Assembly (NCBI GenBank): GCA_021816745.1
Contig: JAKAWY010000002.1
Location: 1 to 49,771, forward strand
DNA: 49,771 bases
From: Thermoplasmata archaeon
GTDB taxonomy: Archaea; Thermoplasmatota; Thermoplasmata; Thermoplasmatales; Thermoplasmataceae
Direction: 5' to 3'
The position numbers were made by a program, and so were the translations under genes. Below, one piece after another: positions 26,759 to 35,332 of this stretch; position 1 is the stretch's first letter; each line of letters starts with the position of its first letter. A model generated the notes under the pieces. That model saw only the letters and a program-made list of their open reading frames with translations. It had not been told where the DNA came from and searched no databases.

Positions 26759-26768
26759 TTTATATATA
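26759..26768 (-). promoter_or_regulatory. TATA box for the aminotransferase gene
   Basis: TATATATAAA on the minus strand, 17-26 bases before the ATG at 26742. This is the clearest TATA element in the window and supports a leaderless start. Confidence 0.7.
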
Positions 26769-26796
26769 GATTTTTGAATGAAAATCGAAGTAGTTT

Positions 26797-26809
26797 TACG
26801 AATTTCGTA
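26797..26809. promoter_or_regulatory. Palindrome TACGAA-T-TTCGTA, candidate operator of the iron-transporter gene
   Basis: This exact 6-bp inverted repeat with a 1-bp spacer directly abuts the upstream side of the TATA box (26811-26824) of the ferritin-like/VIT1 gene. The position would overlap the TFB recognition element, so a bound protein could block or aid initiation. A metal-dependent regulator is a natural guess but is not shown by the sequence. Confidence 0.5.
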
Positions 26810-26816
26810 CATATAT

Positions 26817-26824
26817 TATAAATA
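26817..26824 (+). promoter_or_regulatory. TATA box for the ferritin-like/VIT1 gene
   Basis: TTATAAAT within a longer AT stretch, 22-29 bases before the ATG at 26846. This spacing favours that ATG over the upstream GTG at 26831. Confidence 0.6.
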
Positions 26825-26845
26825 CAATTCGTGAATCAGGAATTT

Positions 26846-27838
26846 ATGTCATCGGACGGTCTGGATAACTACCTTTTTGAATTTTACAGAGACGAGATTA
26901 CAGACCAGGAGTTTTACCTTAGACTTTCAAGAAGAATCGGGAGTGAACAAGCACGCCAGGATTTGATCAGACTCTCAGAAATAGAAAAGGAACACTCTGA
27001 ATACTGGAAAAATAAAATCATTGCTTCAGGTGGAAGTGTCGACAGGATTCATTACAGGAAATGGAGGGTTCGCATATACTTGTTTTTATTCAGAATACTT
27101 GGGCTAAACCTTACTGTGAACCTCCTGGAAAGAGGTGAGATTGAAAGCATCATTAGTTACAGGGAATACCTGAAAATAACCAAGGATGAGGATACAATTA
27201 AAGGCCTCAGGAAAATTATTGAAGATGAAGTAAGCCACGAAAAACTGTTTGATGATATGAGTCCCTCCAAGGAAGTTGCCCTTGAACACATAAGGGCATT
27301 CATTTATGGCGTAAGTGATGGTGTTGTGGAAGTGCTTGCTGCCATTGCAGGCCTTTACGGAATTCTAAGCAGCAATTTCCTTGTAGCACTTGGCGGATTT
27401 GTTGTGGCCATTGGTGGAACCATCAGCATGAGCCTGGGTGCATATCTTTCAAGATCCTCAGAGAGCGATTACAAAATCACCACCATAAAGAAGAAAAGCG
27501 TTATAGATGATCACCTGGGAGATTCCAAGCTTAAAGCCATACAGGAGGAAAGTGGAAAGTCCAAGAAATCTGCATTGAATACAGGATTGTCCTATATTTT
27601 TGGAGCAATATTCCCCATAGCACCATTCCTTTTCCCACTGGGCATCTTTTCACTTATCATTGCTATCGTACTGGTGGTAATTGTACAGGGTGTCAGCAAT
27701 GCCATAGTTGCTGTGGCACTCAATACACCAATATTGAAATCTGCTTCCAGGGCTGCAGTTCTTTCCCTTCTTGCTGCCATAATCACATATGTGGTGGGAT
27801 TGATTTTCCACACATATTTCAACATCGCCATAGCTTGA
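26846..27838 (+). CDS. Ferritin-like domain fused to VIT1/CCC1 iron (manganese) transporter, MbfA-like
   Basis: This two-part protein has 330 residues. Residues about 1-135 form a ferritin/rubrerythrin-like helical bundle with metal-binding ExxH motifs (EIEKEHSEYW and IEDEVSHEKLF). Residues about 145-330 form a VIT1/CCC1-type transporter with the signature FIYGVSDGVVEVLAAIAG, the GGTISMSLGAYLS helix and several C-terminal membrane helices. The same arrangement is found in bacterial MbfA, where the ferritin-like part senses or oxidises ferrous iron and the membrane part exports it. That role suits an iron-rich acidic habitat, an inference. A GTG at 26831 would add five residues. The TATA spacing favours ATG 26846. 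Confidence 0.9.
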   Translation: MSSDGLDNYLFEFYRDEITDQEFYLRLSRRIGSEQARQDLIRLSEIEKEHSEYWKNKIIASGGSVDRIHYRKWRVRIYLFLFRILGLNLTVNLLERGEIESIISYREYLKITKDEDTIKGLRKIIEDEVSHEKLFDDMSPSKEVALEHIRAFIYGVSDGVVEVLAAIAGLYGILSSNFLVALGGFVVAIGGTISMSLGAYLSRSSESDYKITTIKKKSVIDDHLGDSKLKAIQEESGKSKKSALNTGLSYIFGAIFPIAPFLFPLGIFSLIIAIVLVVIVQGVSNAIVAVALNTPILKSASRAAVLSLLAAIITYVVGLIFHTYFNIAIA

Positions 27839-27849
27839 AAAACAATTTA

Positions 27850-27867
27850 AAACCACCTTTGTGGTTT
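27850..27867 (+). terminator. Hairpin downstream of the iron-transporter gene
   Basis: Perfect 7-bp arms AAACCAC and GTGGTTT around a 4-base loop start 12 bases after the stop codon. They are followed by a T-rich stretch that includes six T. A transcript end is likely here, though archaeal termination relies mainly on the T-rich part. Confidence 0.5.
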
Positions 27868-27939
27868 ATCTCATTTAAATTTTTTGAATCAACAATAAAT
27901 GTTTTTGTACCTGAAATAAATATTGATAAGTAAGTAGAA

Positions 27940-29619
27940 ATGACAAGATTTGTACTTATTTCGGACAGCACATTAAGCTATGAGTACCGTAATTTCCCCC
28001 TGCTTGAATTCCTTCCCTGTGCTCCTGGAAGAGCAGTTCCCGAAAGAATCTATAAATTTCTAAGAGGAGCCGTCCCTCCCGCTAAACCCAGTGGAGAAGC
28101 ACTCTTTGCCCCTTACTCGCTGAGGAAACTGGAGGCAGCATTGCTTACAAGATTCCCTAAAGAAGAAGTTGCGGTTGCACATGAAGATCATCTGGAAGAT
28201 TTCATTAAAGATGATACAGAAATCATAGGTGTCACCACCATGGATCCACTTGGCATCGGGCCGACCACCATGTCTTATTATGCATTATTTGGCGGGAATC
28301 TGGATGCATGGGTAAGGAGGGACTGGGATACCCTGATGGAAAGGATCAACAACGCGAGACGTGGAAAAAAGGCAAAATTGCTCATAGGCGGGCCCGGCGT
28401 CTGGGAGTTCACCATCCTGAGGGATGAGATTGAGAAATACAAATTCGACTATGTTTTCCAGGGTGAGGCAGATGACATAGCACCTCTCCTGTTTGATCAG
28501 ATTTCCCAGAATGCGCTTGATAAAGGCATATTCAGGGAAGGATATACTTCATATGACGAAAGCTTCAGGAGGATACAGAAGTCAGATCCATTATTTCTTT
28601 CAAGGGGAATTTCAAAAGCAGCATATCCTAAACTGGATGATATTCCAACCATAGTGAATCCCTCTGTAAAAGGTATGGTGGAGATCATGAGGGGTTGTGG
28701 TGTTGGCTGCGATTTCTGCGAGGTGACACTGAGGCCTCTCAGATATGTTGAAATCAGCGATATAGTAAAAGAGATAGAAATAAACAGGGATGCAGGCATG
28801 ACAAATGCATGGCTGCATTCAGATGAAGCCTTTGGATACAGGCATGGGAATATGTTTGCACCAAATGAAGATGCACTGAGCGAACTTTTCACTGCTGTGA
28901 TGGGAATTAAAGGGATTGTGTCATCCAACCCCACTCACGGAAGAATTTCTATTCCAGCGGGTTACCCTGAAATGATGGAGAAACTTTCAAAAATATTAAA
29001 GTCGGGCCCCAGAAACTGGATAGGCCTTCAGACAGGCGTGGAAACTGGAAGTGATGAACTTGCCAGGAAACATATGCCAAACAAAACACTGCCACTGAGG
29101 ATAGGCCCTGACGGCAGCTGGCAGGACATTGTGTGGGAAGGTGTTAATGTGGAAACACAGAACTACTGGAGGCCTGCTTTTACCCTTCAGGTGGGCCAGT
29201 CTGAAGAAACGCCTGAAGACAACTGGAAAACCATTGAAATGATAAACAGGTTGAGCAATTCATACGTAAATGACAGGCACTTCGAATTCACTGCAACACC
29301 CCTGGTAAATGTTCCACTTGGAAGAATAAAATCCAGATCCCTTAACACAAATATGCTCACGGTGGACATGATGTCTGTATATTATGCCGCCTACAGACAC
29401 CTTGCAAAAATGGCCATTAGAGATGGGTTCAGGGATACAGAAGGGAGTTTGCTTTCAAGGGCGGGGACCGGCACCATCATCTCCACCGGTGGATACTTCA
29501 TGCTCAAATTCATAGAGAAAAAAGCCATAAAAATGGGAGTGGACATCGAAAAGGTAAAACGGTACGGCATTGAAAACAACGACAGGATTACATCACTATC
29601 TGCCCTTGCAAGGGCATAA
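27940..29619 (+). CDS. B12-binding-type radical SAM protein
   Basis: This 559-residue radical SAM enzyme carries the cluster motif CxxxCxxC in RGCGVGCDFC (near residues 252-259). A preceding domain resembles the cobalamin-binding fold common in this class (IIGVTTMDPLGIGP and LLIGGPGVWEF, EADDIAPLL). The C-terminal part has no feature I can name. Archaeal members of this broad group include methyl or alkyl transferases and the GDGT ring synthases of tetraether lipids. Ring synthesis would be attractive for an acidophile, but no residue seen here proves it. AAATAAATATT 16-26 bases before the ATG points to a leaderless single-gene transcript. Confidence 0.85.
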   Translation: MTRFVLISDSTLSYEYRNFPLLEFLPCAPGRAVPERIYKFLRGAVPPAKPSGEALFAPYSLRKLEAALLTRFPKEEVAVAHEDHLEDFIKDDTEIIGVTTMDPLGIGPTTMSYYALFGGNLDAWVRRDWDTLMERINNARRGKKAKLLIGGPGVWEFTILRDEIEKYKFDYVFQGEADDIAPLLFDQISQNALDKGIFREGYTSYDESFRRIQKSDPLFLSRGISKAAYPKLDDIPTIVNPSVKGMVEIMRGCGVGCDFCEVTLRPLRYVEISDIVKEIEINRDAGMTNAWLHSDEAFGYRHGNMFAPNEDALSELFTAVMGIKGIVSSNPTHGRISIPAGYPEMMEKLSKILKSGPRNWIGLQTGVETGSDELARKHMPNKTLPLRIGPDGSWQDIVWEGVNVETQNYWRPAFTLQVGQSEETPEDNWKTIEMINRLSNSYVNDRHFEFTATPLVNVPLGRIKSRSLNTNMLTVDMMSVYYAAYRHLAKMAIRDGFRDTEGSLLSRAGTGTIISTGGYFMLKFIEKKAIKMGVDIEKVKRYGIENNDRITSLSALARA

Positions 29620-29647
29620 ACCTTTTTTTATCCGTAAACATTTTCTT

Positions 29648-29664
29648 TAACGAATAAATCGTTA
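29648..29664. promoter_or_regulatory. Inverted repeat spanning the TATA region of the aro operon
   Basis: The exact arms TAACGA and TCGTTA flank ATAAA, and the GAATAAAT core lies 17-24 bases before the TTG start of aroB. A protein bound here would cover the promoter core, so this is a candidate control site for the shikimate genes. Confidence 0.4.
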
Positions 29665-29675
29665 GAGGATATTCC

Positions 29676-30707
29676 TTGCTTTTCAGTTTTACAATAGACG
29701 GACAAACGTGCCAGTATGAAACAGGTACAGACATTGCCCGTGAGACGATTTCTGGATCTTCAAATTCTTATTTCATTACCGGGAAAAATATTGAATCCAA
29801 ATACGGAAAAGTCCTGGGGCTTCCAAAAGAATCAACTTTGATTATTGATGATGGTGAAAGTGCAAAATCCCTTGAAAGTTATGGCAGGGTAATGTCCTGG
29901 CTAATGGAGAACGGGGCTGGGAGAAATTCGACCCTTGCATATATTGGGGGTGGAACCGTGGGGGATCTGGCTGGATTCGTTGCATCAACCTTCAAGAGGG
30001 GTATGAATCTGGTAGCAATCCCTACAACCTTTCTTTCCATGATCGACAGCTCCATCGGGGGGAAGAACGGAATAAACCTCAACGGCGTGAAAAACATGGC
30101 CGGTACATTCCTGAATCCTTCCAGGATTGTTGCAGATACTAGCTTTATCAAAGATAATACTCCCCTGATTATGGCGGGATTGCCGGAAGCCATCAAACAC
30201 GGTTTCATTAAGGACAGATGGATCATAGATAAACTGGATAAAAACAACTTTGAAGACCCAGGTTTCCTGGAGGAATTTATCATTCATAATGCAAGAATTA
30301 AAGCAGAAATATGTTCCTTGGATCCCTATGATACACTTGGGACCAGGAGTTTGCTTAATTTTGGCCACACAGTTGGACACTGGATTGAATCTTCCTCAAA
30401 AAACAGGATAAACCATGGTGAAGCAGTGATGATGGGAATGTTCATGGAGTCTACCGTCACTTCTGCCATGGGCCTCACTGAAAATACAGTGCCTGAAAAG
30501 ATCAGGCTGCTTGGCGAAAAACTAGGCATTCCAACCAAAATACCTGATTCGATTATTGTGACAGATTTAACCCATATGGAATATGACAAGAAAATAAATG
30601 GTGACGATATTTATCTCCCTGTAGTCACATCCCCGGGAAATTCAAAGATTGTCAGGATGAAACTTAAAGATTTAAAGAGCCAAATAGAAAAGGCAATGGT
30701 GGGTTAA
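29676..30707 (+). CDS. aroB: 3-dehydroquinate synthase
   Basis: This enzyme converts DAHP to 3-dehydroquinate, step two of the shikimate pathway, using NAD+ and a divalent metal. The NAD-binding glycine loop YIGGGTVGDLAGFVAST and the metal-ligand segments LPEAIKHGFI, LNFGHTVGHWIE and NHGEAVMMGM are all present. The length of 343 residues is normal. The start appears to be a TTG at 29676, since the protein begins LFSFTIDG and no ATG is available nearby. It is the first gene of aroB-aroE-aroK-aroA. Its stop is directly followed by the ATG of aroE with no gap. Confidence 0.95.
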   Translation: MLFSFTIDGQTCQYETGTDIARETISGSSNSYFITGKNIESKYGKVLGLPKESTLIIDDGESAKSLESYGRVMSWLMENGAGRNSTLAYIGGGTVGDLAGFVASTFKRGMNLVAIPTTFLSMIDSSIGGKNGINLNGVKNMAGTFLNPSRIVADTSFIKDNTPLIMAGLPEAIKHGFIKDRWIIDKLDKNNFEDPGFLEEFIIHNARIKAEICSLDPYDTLGTRSLLNFGHTVGHWIESSSKNRINHGEAVMMGMFMESTVTSAMGLTENTVPEKIRLLGEKLGIPTKIPDSIIVTDLTHMEYDKKINGDDIYLPVVTSPGNSKIVRMKLKDLKSQIEKAMVG

Positions 30708-31529
30708 ATGCTGTTAGGTCTGATAGGAGATCCTGTATCTTTATCATGGAGTGAATTTCTTTTCAACAGGCTCTTCAGATATGAAAATAAAAAGAACATC
30801 TACGTGGCTGCCAACGTTTCCAGAGATTCTTTACCACGGATACTTGATCCTGCTCTGAGCCCATTCCATGCAATGAACATTACTGCCCCTTACAAGGAGG
30901 CGTCATTAATCTATCTCCCAAACCGTTCTCCTGAGGTCTGGAAAATCGGGTCCACCAATCTTGCAGTGAGGAGCGGGGAAGGATTCATCGCCCATAACGC
31001 AGACTATCTGGGTTTCAAGCATACACTGGAATCCGGAAACATTGAACTGGATGGCAGGAATATTGCAATCTGCGGATCTGGTGGTTTGGCCAGAACGGTT
31101 CTCTATACCGTCCTTACAGAATATTCTCCGGCCAGTGTGCACATTCTCACAAGGGATCCTGAATCCACCAAAAAAAGGTATAATGGTGTAACCATGTTTT
31201 CCAGCATTTTACTGGAAAACTATGAAACTAAATCGGAATTCGATGTTGCCATAAACTGTACTTCCCTGGGAATGAGAACGGGAGACAAATCCCCGCTGGA
31301 AGGGAAACATTTCAAAAGCAGGGCATTGGCTATAGATCTTACTTACCAGAACAGGGAGACAGAATTCATGAGAAATGCAGTGAAAAATGGTGGAAAGGCT
31401 TTCAACGGCAGAGAAATGTTTTTTTCCCAGGCCAGGGAAACTTACAGGATTGCCTTTGGAGATTATCCACCGGATGATCTGTTTAAAAGGGTAAGTGAAG
31501 AGGTGATTAAATGGGCAGAAAAAGCGTAA
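30708..31529 (+). CDS. aroE: Shikimate dehydrogenase
   Basis: This enzyme reduces 3-dehydroshikimate to shikimate with NADPH. Shikimate-binding residues are visible in SLSWSEF and ITAPYKEAS, with the catalytic lysine, and in HNADYLGF with the aspartate. The nucleotide loop reads CGSGGLART. NCTSLGM matches the conserved NATSxGM. The length of 273 residues is typical. It abuts aroB (TAA then ATG) and overlaps aroK by 19 bases. Confidence 0.94.
   Translation: MLLGLIGDPVSLSWSEFLFNRLFRYENKKNIYVAANVSRDSLPRILDPALSPFHAMNITAPYKEASLIYLPNRSPEVWKIGSTNLAVRSGEGFIAHNADYLGFKHTLESGNIELDGRNIAICGSGGLARTVLYTVLTEYSPASVHILTRDPESTKKRYNGVTMFSSILLENYETKSEFDVAINCTSLGMRTGDKSPLEGKHFKSRALAIDLTYQNRETEFMRNAVKNGGKAFNGREMFFSQARETYRIAFGDYPPDDLFKRVSEEVIKWAEKA
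31500..31506 (+). promoter_or_regulatory. Strong Shine-Dalgarno site of aroK inside aroE
   Basis: GAGGTGA lies four bases before the aroK ATG at 31511. It is one of the best matches to the archaeal anti-Shine-Dalgarno sequence in the window and fixes the aroK start although it lies within aroE. Confidence 0.7.
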
Positions 31530-32341
31530 CTGTAACTGTCCATGGAGGAATATCCGTGGTGAGTGCTTTTCCTTGCGGGAAGGGCGCTTCTGTGGCTCTT
31601 GAAATACCCCTGGCCACAAGCATAGAACCCGATGGCAGCCCTGGTGAATTTGAATACATCGTCAAATCCATATCTGACAGGCTTGGTGGAGACGTGAATT
31701 TCAGCATTTCAGTAGTCTCAGGCATTCCAGAGAGACAGGGACTGAAGAGCAGCAGCGCCCTGGTGGGAAGCATACTGCTGGCATATGCAGCATATAATAA
31801 CATAGAACTGGATGATTCTGAATTCCTGAAAATTGGAAGTGAGGTTTCTTTGGAAACGAGCCTTTCTGCCACTGGTGCAACTGATGATCTTGCAGCCAGC
31901 ATTCTTGGGGGCCTCTGCATGACAGATAATATTCACAAAAACCTTGAAAAAAGAATCCCTGTCGAAAATATCCCTGTTATAATCATACCAGGAATGCCCG
32001 GAGAGAGAAGTTCCTCCTTCGGAAAGGCTGATTTTTCATGGCTCAAATCTGTTTATGAGAGGATGTACAGTATCCTCAGAATAGACAATATGGAGTTGAT
32101 TGCAGTGGCCAATGGCTACTATATGGGCCAAATATCCGGAAATTATCTTCCAGGTGCCCTGCTTGGCGGATTAAACCATGATGTTTGTGGTGTTAATGGA
32201 AGAGGGCCTTCAGTTTTTCTCGTTCATAGGAATGTTGATAATCTCTCTAAAGATATGAATCAACTGAGGAGAAGGAATCTGGATCCGATTCTTACTCATA
32301 TGACAAACAGCAGGGCAGAGGTCGTTGAACATGATGCTTGA
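31511..32341 (+). CDS. aroK: Archaeal shikimate kinase (GHMP family)
   Basis: This kinase phosphorylates shikimate with ATP. It belongs to the GHMP kinases, the archaeal replacement for the bacterial P-loop enzyme. The phosphate-binding motif PERQGLKSSSALVGS (about residues 74-88) is diagnostic, and the N-terminal VHGGISVVSAFPCGKG and the C-terminal GPSVFLV-type segment also fit. It has 276 residues. The start is set by the GAGGTGA site upstream. The end overlaps the start region of aroA. Confidence 0.94.
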   Translation: MGRKSVTVTVHGGISVVSAFPCGKGASVALEIPLATSIEPDGSPGEFEYIVKSISDRLGGDVNFSISVVSGIPERQGLKSSSALVGSILLAYAAYNNIELDDSEFLKIGSEVSLETSLSATGATDDLAASILGGLCMTDNIHKNLEKRIPVENIPVIIIPGMPGERSSSFGKADFSWLKSVYERMYSILRIDNMELIAVANGYYMGQISGNYLPGALLGGLNHDVCGVNGRGPSVFLVHRNVDNLSKDMNQLRRRNLDPILTHMTNSRAEVVEHDA

Positions 32342-33599
32342 TGTTTCGTACAATGAAATAAAAGGAGAAATAATTCCACCACCTTCAAAGAGTTTTTCCC
32401 AGAGGTACATATTAATGGCTTCATTCCTGCCTGGAAAGAAGGTAATTTGGCCAGTGGGCCTGTCTGATGATGAAAAGACAGCAGAAGGGATAGCCAGGTC
32501 ATGCGGAATGTCTGTGAAAAGGGATGGAGAATCTATTACCATAGAAGGAAATTTTCATTGCCCGGAGAGATTGGACTGCGGTGAATCTGGTACTGCATTC
32601 AGGTTAATTATGGGAATGCTCAGCTCCAGGAGATGCAAAACAGCAGTTGATGTTTCTGGTAGACTTGCACAAAGGCCACTGGCTCCTCTTTTAGAAAGCC
32701 TTTCCCCCCATGGATTTATTGTCGAGAGAAATGGAAACTCCTTCATGGTGGATGCCACCATATTCAGCAGTGGAGAACCATTCGTTGTGAATCCCAGGGA
32801 AAGCTCACAATTTGTATCCGCTTTGATGATGGCCCTTTCCTTGCAAAAAGGCGGGGGAATCATAGAAATGAATGGGATACCAAGCTCTGGAGGTTATATC
32901 AGGATCACTTCGGAAATCTTAAGAAATCTTGGCGTGCAATCTGAATTCAATGCCAACAGGATTAAGATCAGTGGAAAATTGAAGCAAATGGAGGGAACAT
33001 ACTGCAATGAAAGGGATTTCTCTTCCTCCGCAATACTGATTTCCCTTGGACTGCTTTGCTCCACAGATGGAATCAGAATAACAGGATTGCCTTCTTCTGG
33101 CCTCCAGCCTGACAGTAAAATTCTGGATATCCTTAAAGACGTGATAAACATAAATAAGTTTGGAGACGAAATAGAAATATCGTGCAGGAAAGTTGATGAT
33201 ATACCTTATTTTGAAGTCGATGTGGATAAAACACCGGATCTCGCCCCGGCACTATCCATTATTGGAATGTTCTCACCAAATGGTGTTGGGTTATTGAATC
33301 CTGACAGGTTAAACCTGAAGGAGAGCAAAAGGTTTGATGCCATCCTGGAAATTGCAAAAAAACTTAATTCCATTGTGGAACGTACAGAAGATCTGATTAC
33401 AATTAAAATGGGAAAATTACCAGATAAATTTCATCCCAGGGATTACCATGACCATAGAATGTCAATGGCACAATTTGTTGCATGTGCCGCTTTGATGAGG
33501 AAATTTTCATTCCCCTATACGGGGGACATGGATAAAAGTTTTCCGGGTTTCCTGCCAGAGATGGAAAAGTGTGGTTTTCACATAAACAGACTGGATTGA
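32331..33599 (+). CDS. aroA: 5-enolpyruvylshikimate-3-phosphate synthase
   Basis: This enzyme joins shikimate-3-phosphate with PEP, the next-to-last step to chorismate. Key segments are PPSKSFSQRYIL, LDCGESGTAFRLI, GRLAQRPLAPLL, PSSGGYIRIT, the aspartate in VDVDKTPDLAP, and KESKRFDAI followed by DHRMSMAQF. About 422 residues, a normal length. ATGs at 32331 and 32334 and a TTG at 32325 are all possible starts. The two ATGs overlap the end of aroK by 8-11 bases. DAHP synthase, dehydroquinase and chorismate synthase genes are not in the window, so the pathway is completed elsewhere. Confidence 0.95.
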   Translation: MMLDVSYNEIKGEIIPPPSKSFSQRYILMASFLPGKKVIWPVGLSDDEKTAEGIARSCGMSVKRDGESITIEGNFHCPERLDCGESGTAFRLIMGMLSSRRCKTAVDVSGRLAQRPLAPLLESLSPHGFIVERNGNSFMVDATIFSSGEPFVVNPRESSQFVSALMMALSLQKGGGIIEMNGIPSSGGYIRITSEILRNLGVQSEFNANRIKISGKLKQMEGTYCNERDFSSSAILISLGLLCSTDGIRITGLPSSGLQPDSKILDILKDVININKFGDEIEISCRKVDDIPYFEVDVDKTPDLAPALSIIGMFSPNGVGLLNPDRLNLKESKRFDAILEIAKKLNSIVERTEDLITIKMGKLPDKFHPRDYHDHRMSMAQFVACAALMRKFSFPYTGDMDKSFPGFLPEMEKCGFHINRLD

Positions 33600-33644
33600 A
33601 AAATCCATACGGAAAAAAAATAAGCAAAGTCACAATTTACCGGT

Positions 33645-35294
33645 ATGCTAATGTTCACCGATTATGTGGAAAAGATTCATTCAGCCATCCTGAAAGAGAT
33701 ACCTGATTTCTCCATGAGTGAACTTGTAGTTGGCCAACCTGGACATGGGGATATTTCTGCCAGATTGATCAGATATCTTATCAAAAAAGAGAACTCCCTC
33801 ATCATATCTGAAAGGATCAGCAAAGATATCAAAAACCTTGATTTTGTCCAGGATGCAACACTTGAAAATAACTACCTGAATATCAGGATCAGGCCATCTT
33901 TTATATTCAATGCCATAAAGGAAACCATTGATGCAACAGGCGCTTTCCCTGACGTTTTCCAGGATCCTGAGAGAGTGTCCGTTGAGCATACCAGCACTAA
34001 CCCCACGGGCCCTTTGCATATTGGAAGAGCAAGAAATTCAGTAATAGGGGATTCCCTGGCCAGGCTTAAAAAACGTGTGGGGTACAGAGTTACTACTCAA
34101 TATTACGTTAATGATTCAGGAAAACAGATGATGTCCCTGTACCTTGGCTACGAAAAATTCCATAAAGGGGAAAAGCCCACTGTTGAACTTCTTTTGGACG
34201 GATATATCAAGACATACAAGTATTTTGAGGAAGTCGGAAGCGAAAAAGAAGTGGAAGACCTGATGGAAAGATACGAGAGAAATGACGCTGATCTGATATC
34301 GAGTGTGAGGAAAATCGCAGCAATAATGCTGGATGGCATATCCAGGGATCTTTCAACCATAGGAATAAAGGTGGATGACTATACTTGGGAATCCGCATTT
34401 ATGATCACTGGGGAAACAGGTGTTGTGATGCAGAAGCTTTCGCCTTACCTGCACGATGAGGATGGAGCGAAATACGTCGATATACCTGGGCTGAGAAAGG
34501 TTTTTGTCCAGAGGGGAAATGGAACAAGCCTCTATGTTACCAGGGATATTGCATATCACATGTACAAATTTTCACAGTACGATCAATGCATGGTTGTGCT
34601 GGGAGAGGATCATAAGGAACACACAAAATCACTGGCATACATAATGAAAGAACTGCTTGGTTATAACAACGAACTTTCGTTTGTTTTTTATGCCTATGTC
34701 AATCTGGAAAGCGGCAAAATGTCCACCAGGCAGGGAAACAGTATTCCCATGATCTCAGTCTATGAAAGATTAAGGGAGAAATCCCTGGAGGAACTTAAAA
34801 AACGTTACGGAGAAGAAGCGGATCCCTCCACTGCTGATAAAATGGCATCTTCCAGCTTCAGGTACCACCTTCTAAAATACAACCCTTCTAAACCCATTAC
34901 CTTCAGATGGGAGGATGCACTGGATTTCAATGGTGAAACTGCATTGTTCATCATGTATTCCATGGTGAGGGCATCCAGTATATTGAAAAAAGTCGAAACA
35001 TCAGTCAATGAGATTTCTATGGAAGGAATTAGCGAGAGTGAAAAAGAATTACTGCTTAATTTGTACCTGTATCCATATCGCCTCACAGAGGCATCCAGGA
35101 ATTCTAAACCTGAGATAATTGCCAATTATGCGTATCAGCTTGCGTCAAAATTCACGACATTTTATGAAAGCACGAAAATTTCCGAGCAACCTGAAAGCAT
35201 TAAGAAAAGACAACTGGAACTCGTTAAATTTTTCCTTAAAATACTGGAAGATTCCTGTGAAATAATTGGAATACAAAAAGTGGAAAAACTTTAA
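33645..35294 (+). CDS. argS: Arginyl-tRNA synthetase
   Basis: This class I synthetase charges tRNA-Arg. The HIGH motif appears as HIGRARN in NPTGPLHIGRARNS (near residue 125), and the KMSKS-like loop is KMSTRQGN (near residue 366). The C-terminal DALRA-type anticodon domain follows. The length of 549 residues is typical of archaea. The ATG at 33645 or 33651 can start the protein. It lies 45 bases after aroA in the same direction and may be part of the same transcript or have its own weak promoter. Confidence 0.96.
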   Translation: MLMFTDYVEKIHSAILKEIPDFSMSELVVGQPGHGDISARLIRYLIKKENSLIISERISKDIKNLDFVQDATLENNYLNIRIRPSFIFNAIKETIDATGAFPDVFQDPERVSVEHTSTNPTGPLHIGRARNSVIGDSLARLKKRVGYRVTTQYYVNDSGKQMMSLYLGYEKFHKGEKPTVELLLDGYIKTYKYFEEVGSEKEVEDLMERYERNDADLISSVRKIAAIMLDGISRDLSTIGIKVDDYTWESAFMITGETGVVMQKLSPYLHDEDGAKYVDIPGLRKVFVQRGNGTSLYVTRDIAYHMYKFSQYDQCMVVLGEDHKEHTKSLAYIMKELLGYNNELSFVFYAYVNLESGKMSTRQGNSIPMISVYERLREKSLEELKKRYGEEADPSTADKMASSSFRYHLLKYNPSKPITFRWEDALDFNGETALFIMYSMVRASSILKKVETSVNEISMEGISESEKELLLNLYLYPYRLTEASRNSKPEIIANYAYQLASKFTTFYESTKISEQPESIKKRQLELVKFFLKILEDSCEIIGIQKVEKL

Positions 35295-35313
35295 TTAATT
35301 TAAAATAAAAAAA

Positions 35314-35332
35314 AAGTAACCTAAGGTTACTT
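35314..35332 (-). terminator. Hairpin plus T-run at the end of the large surface-protein gene
   Basis: Perfect 8-bp arms AAGTAACC and GGTTACTT around TAA. The hairpin includes the stop codon of the minus-strand gene, and on that strand it is followed by nine T, an intrinsic-terminator-like arrangement. Being symmetrical, it may also end argS transcription from the other side. Confidence 0.65.
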
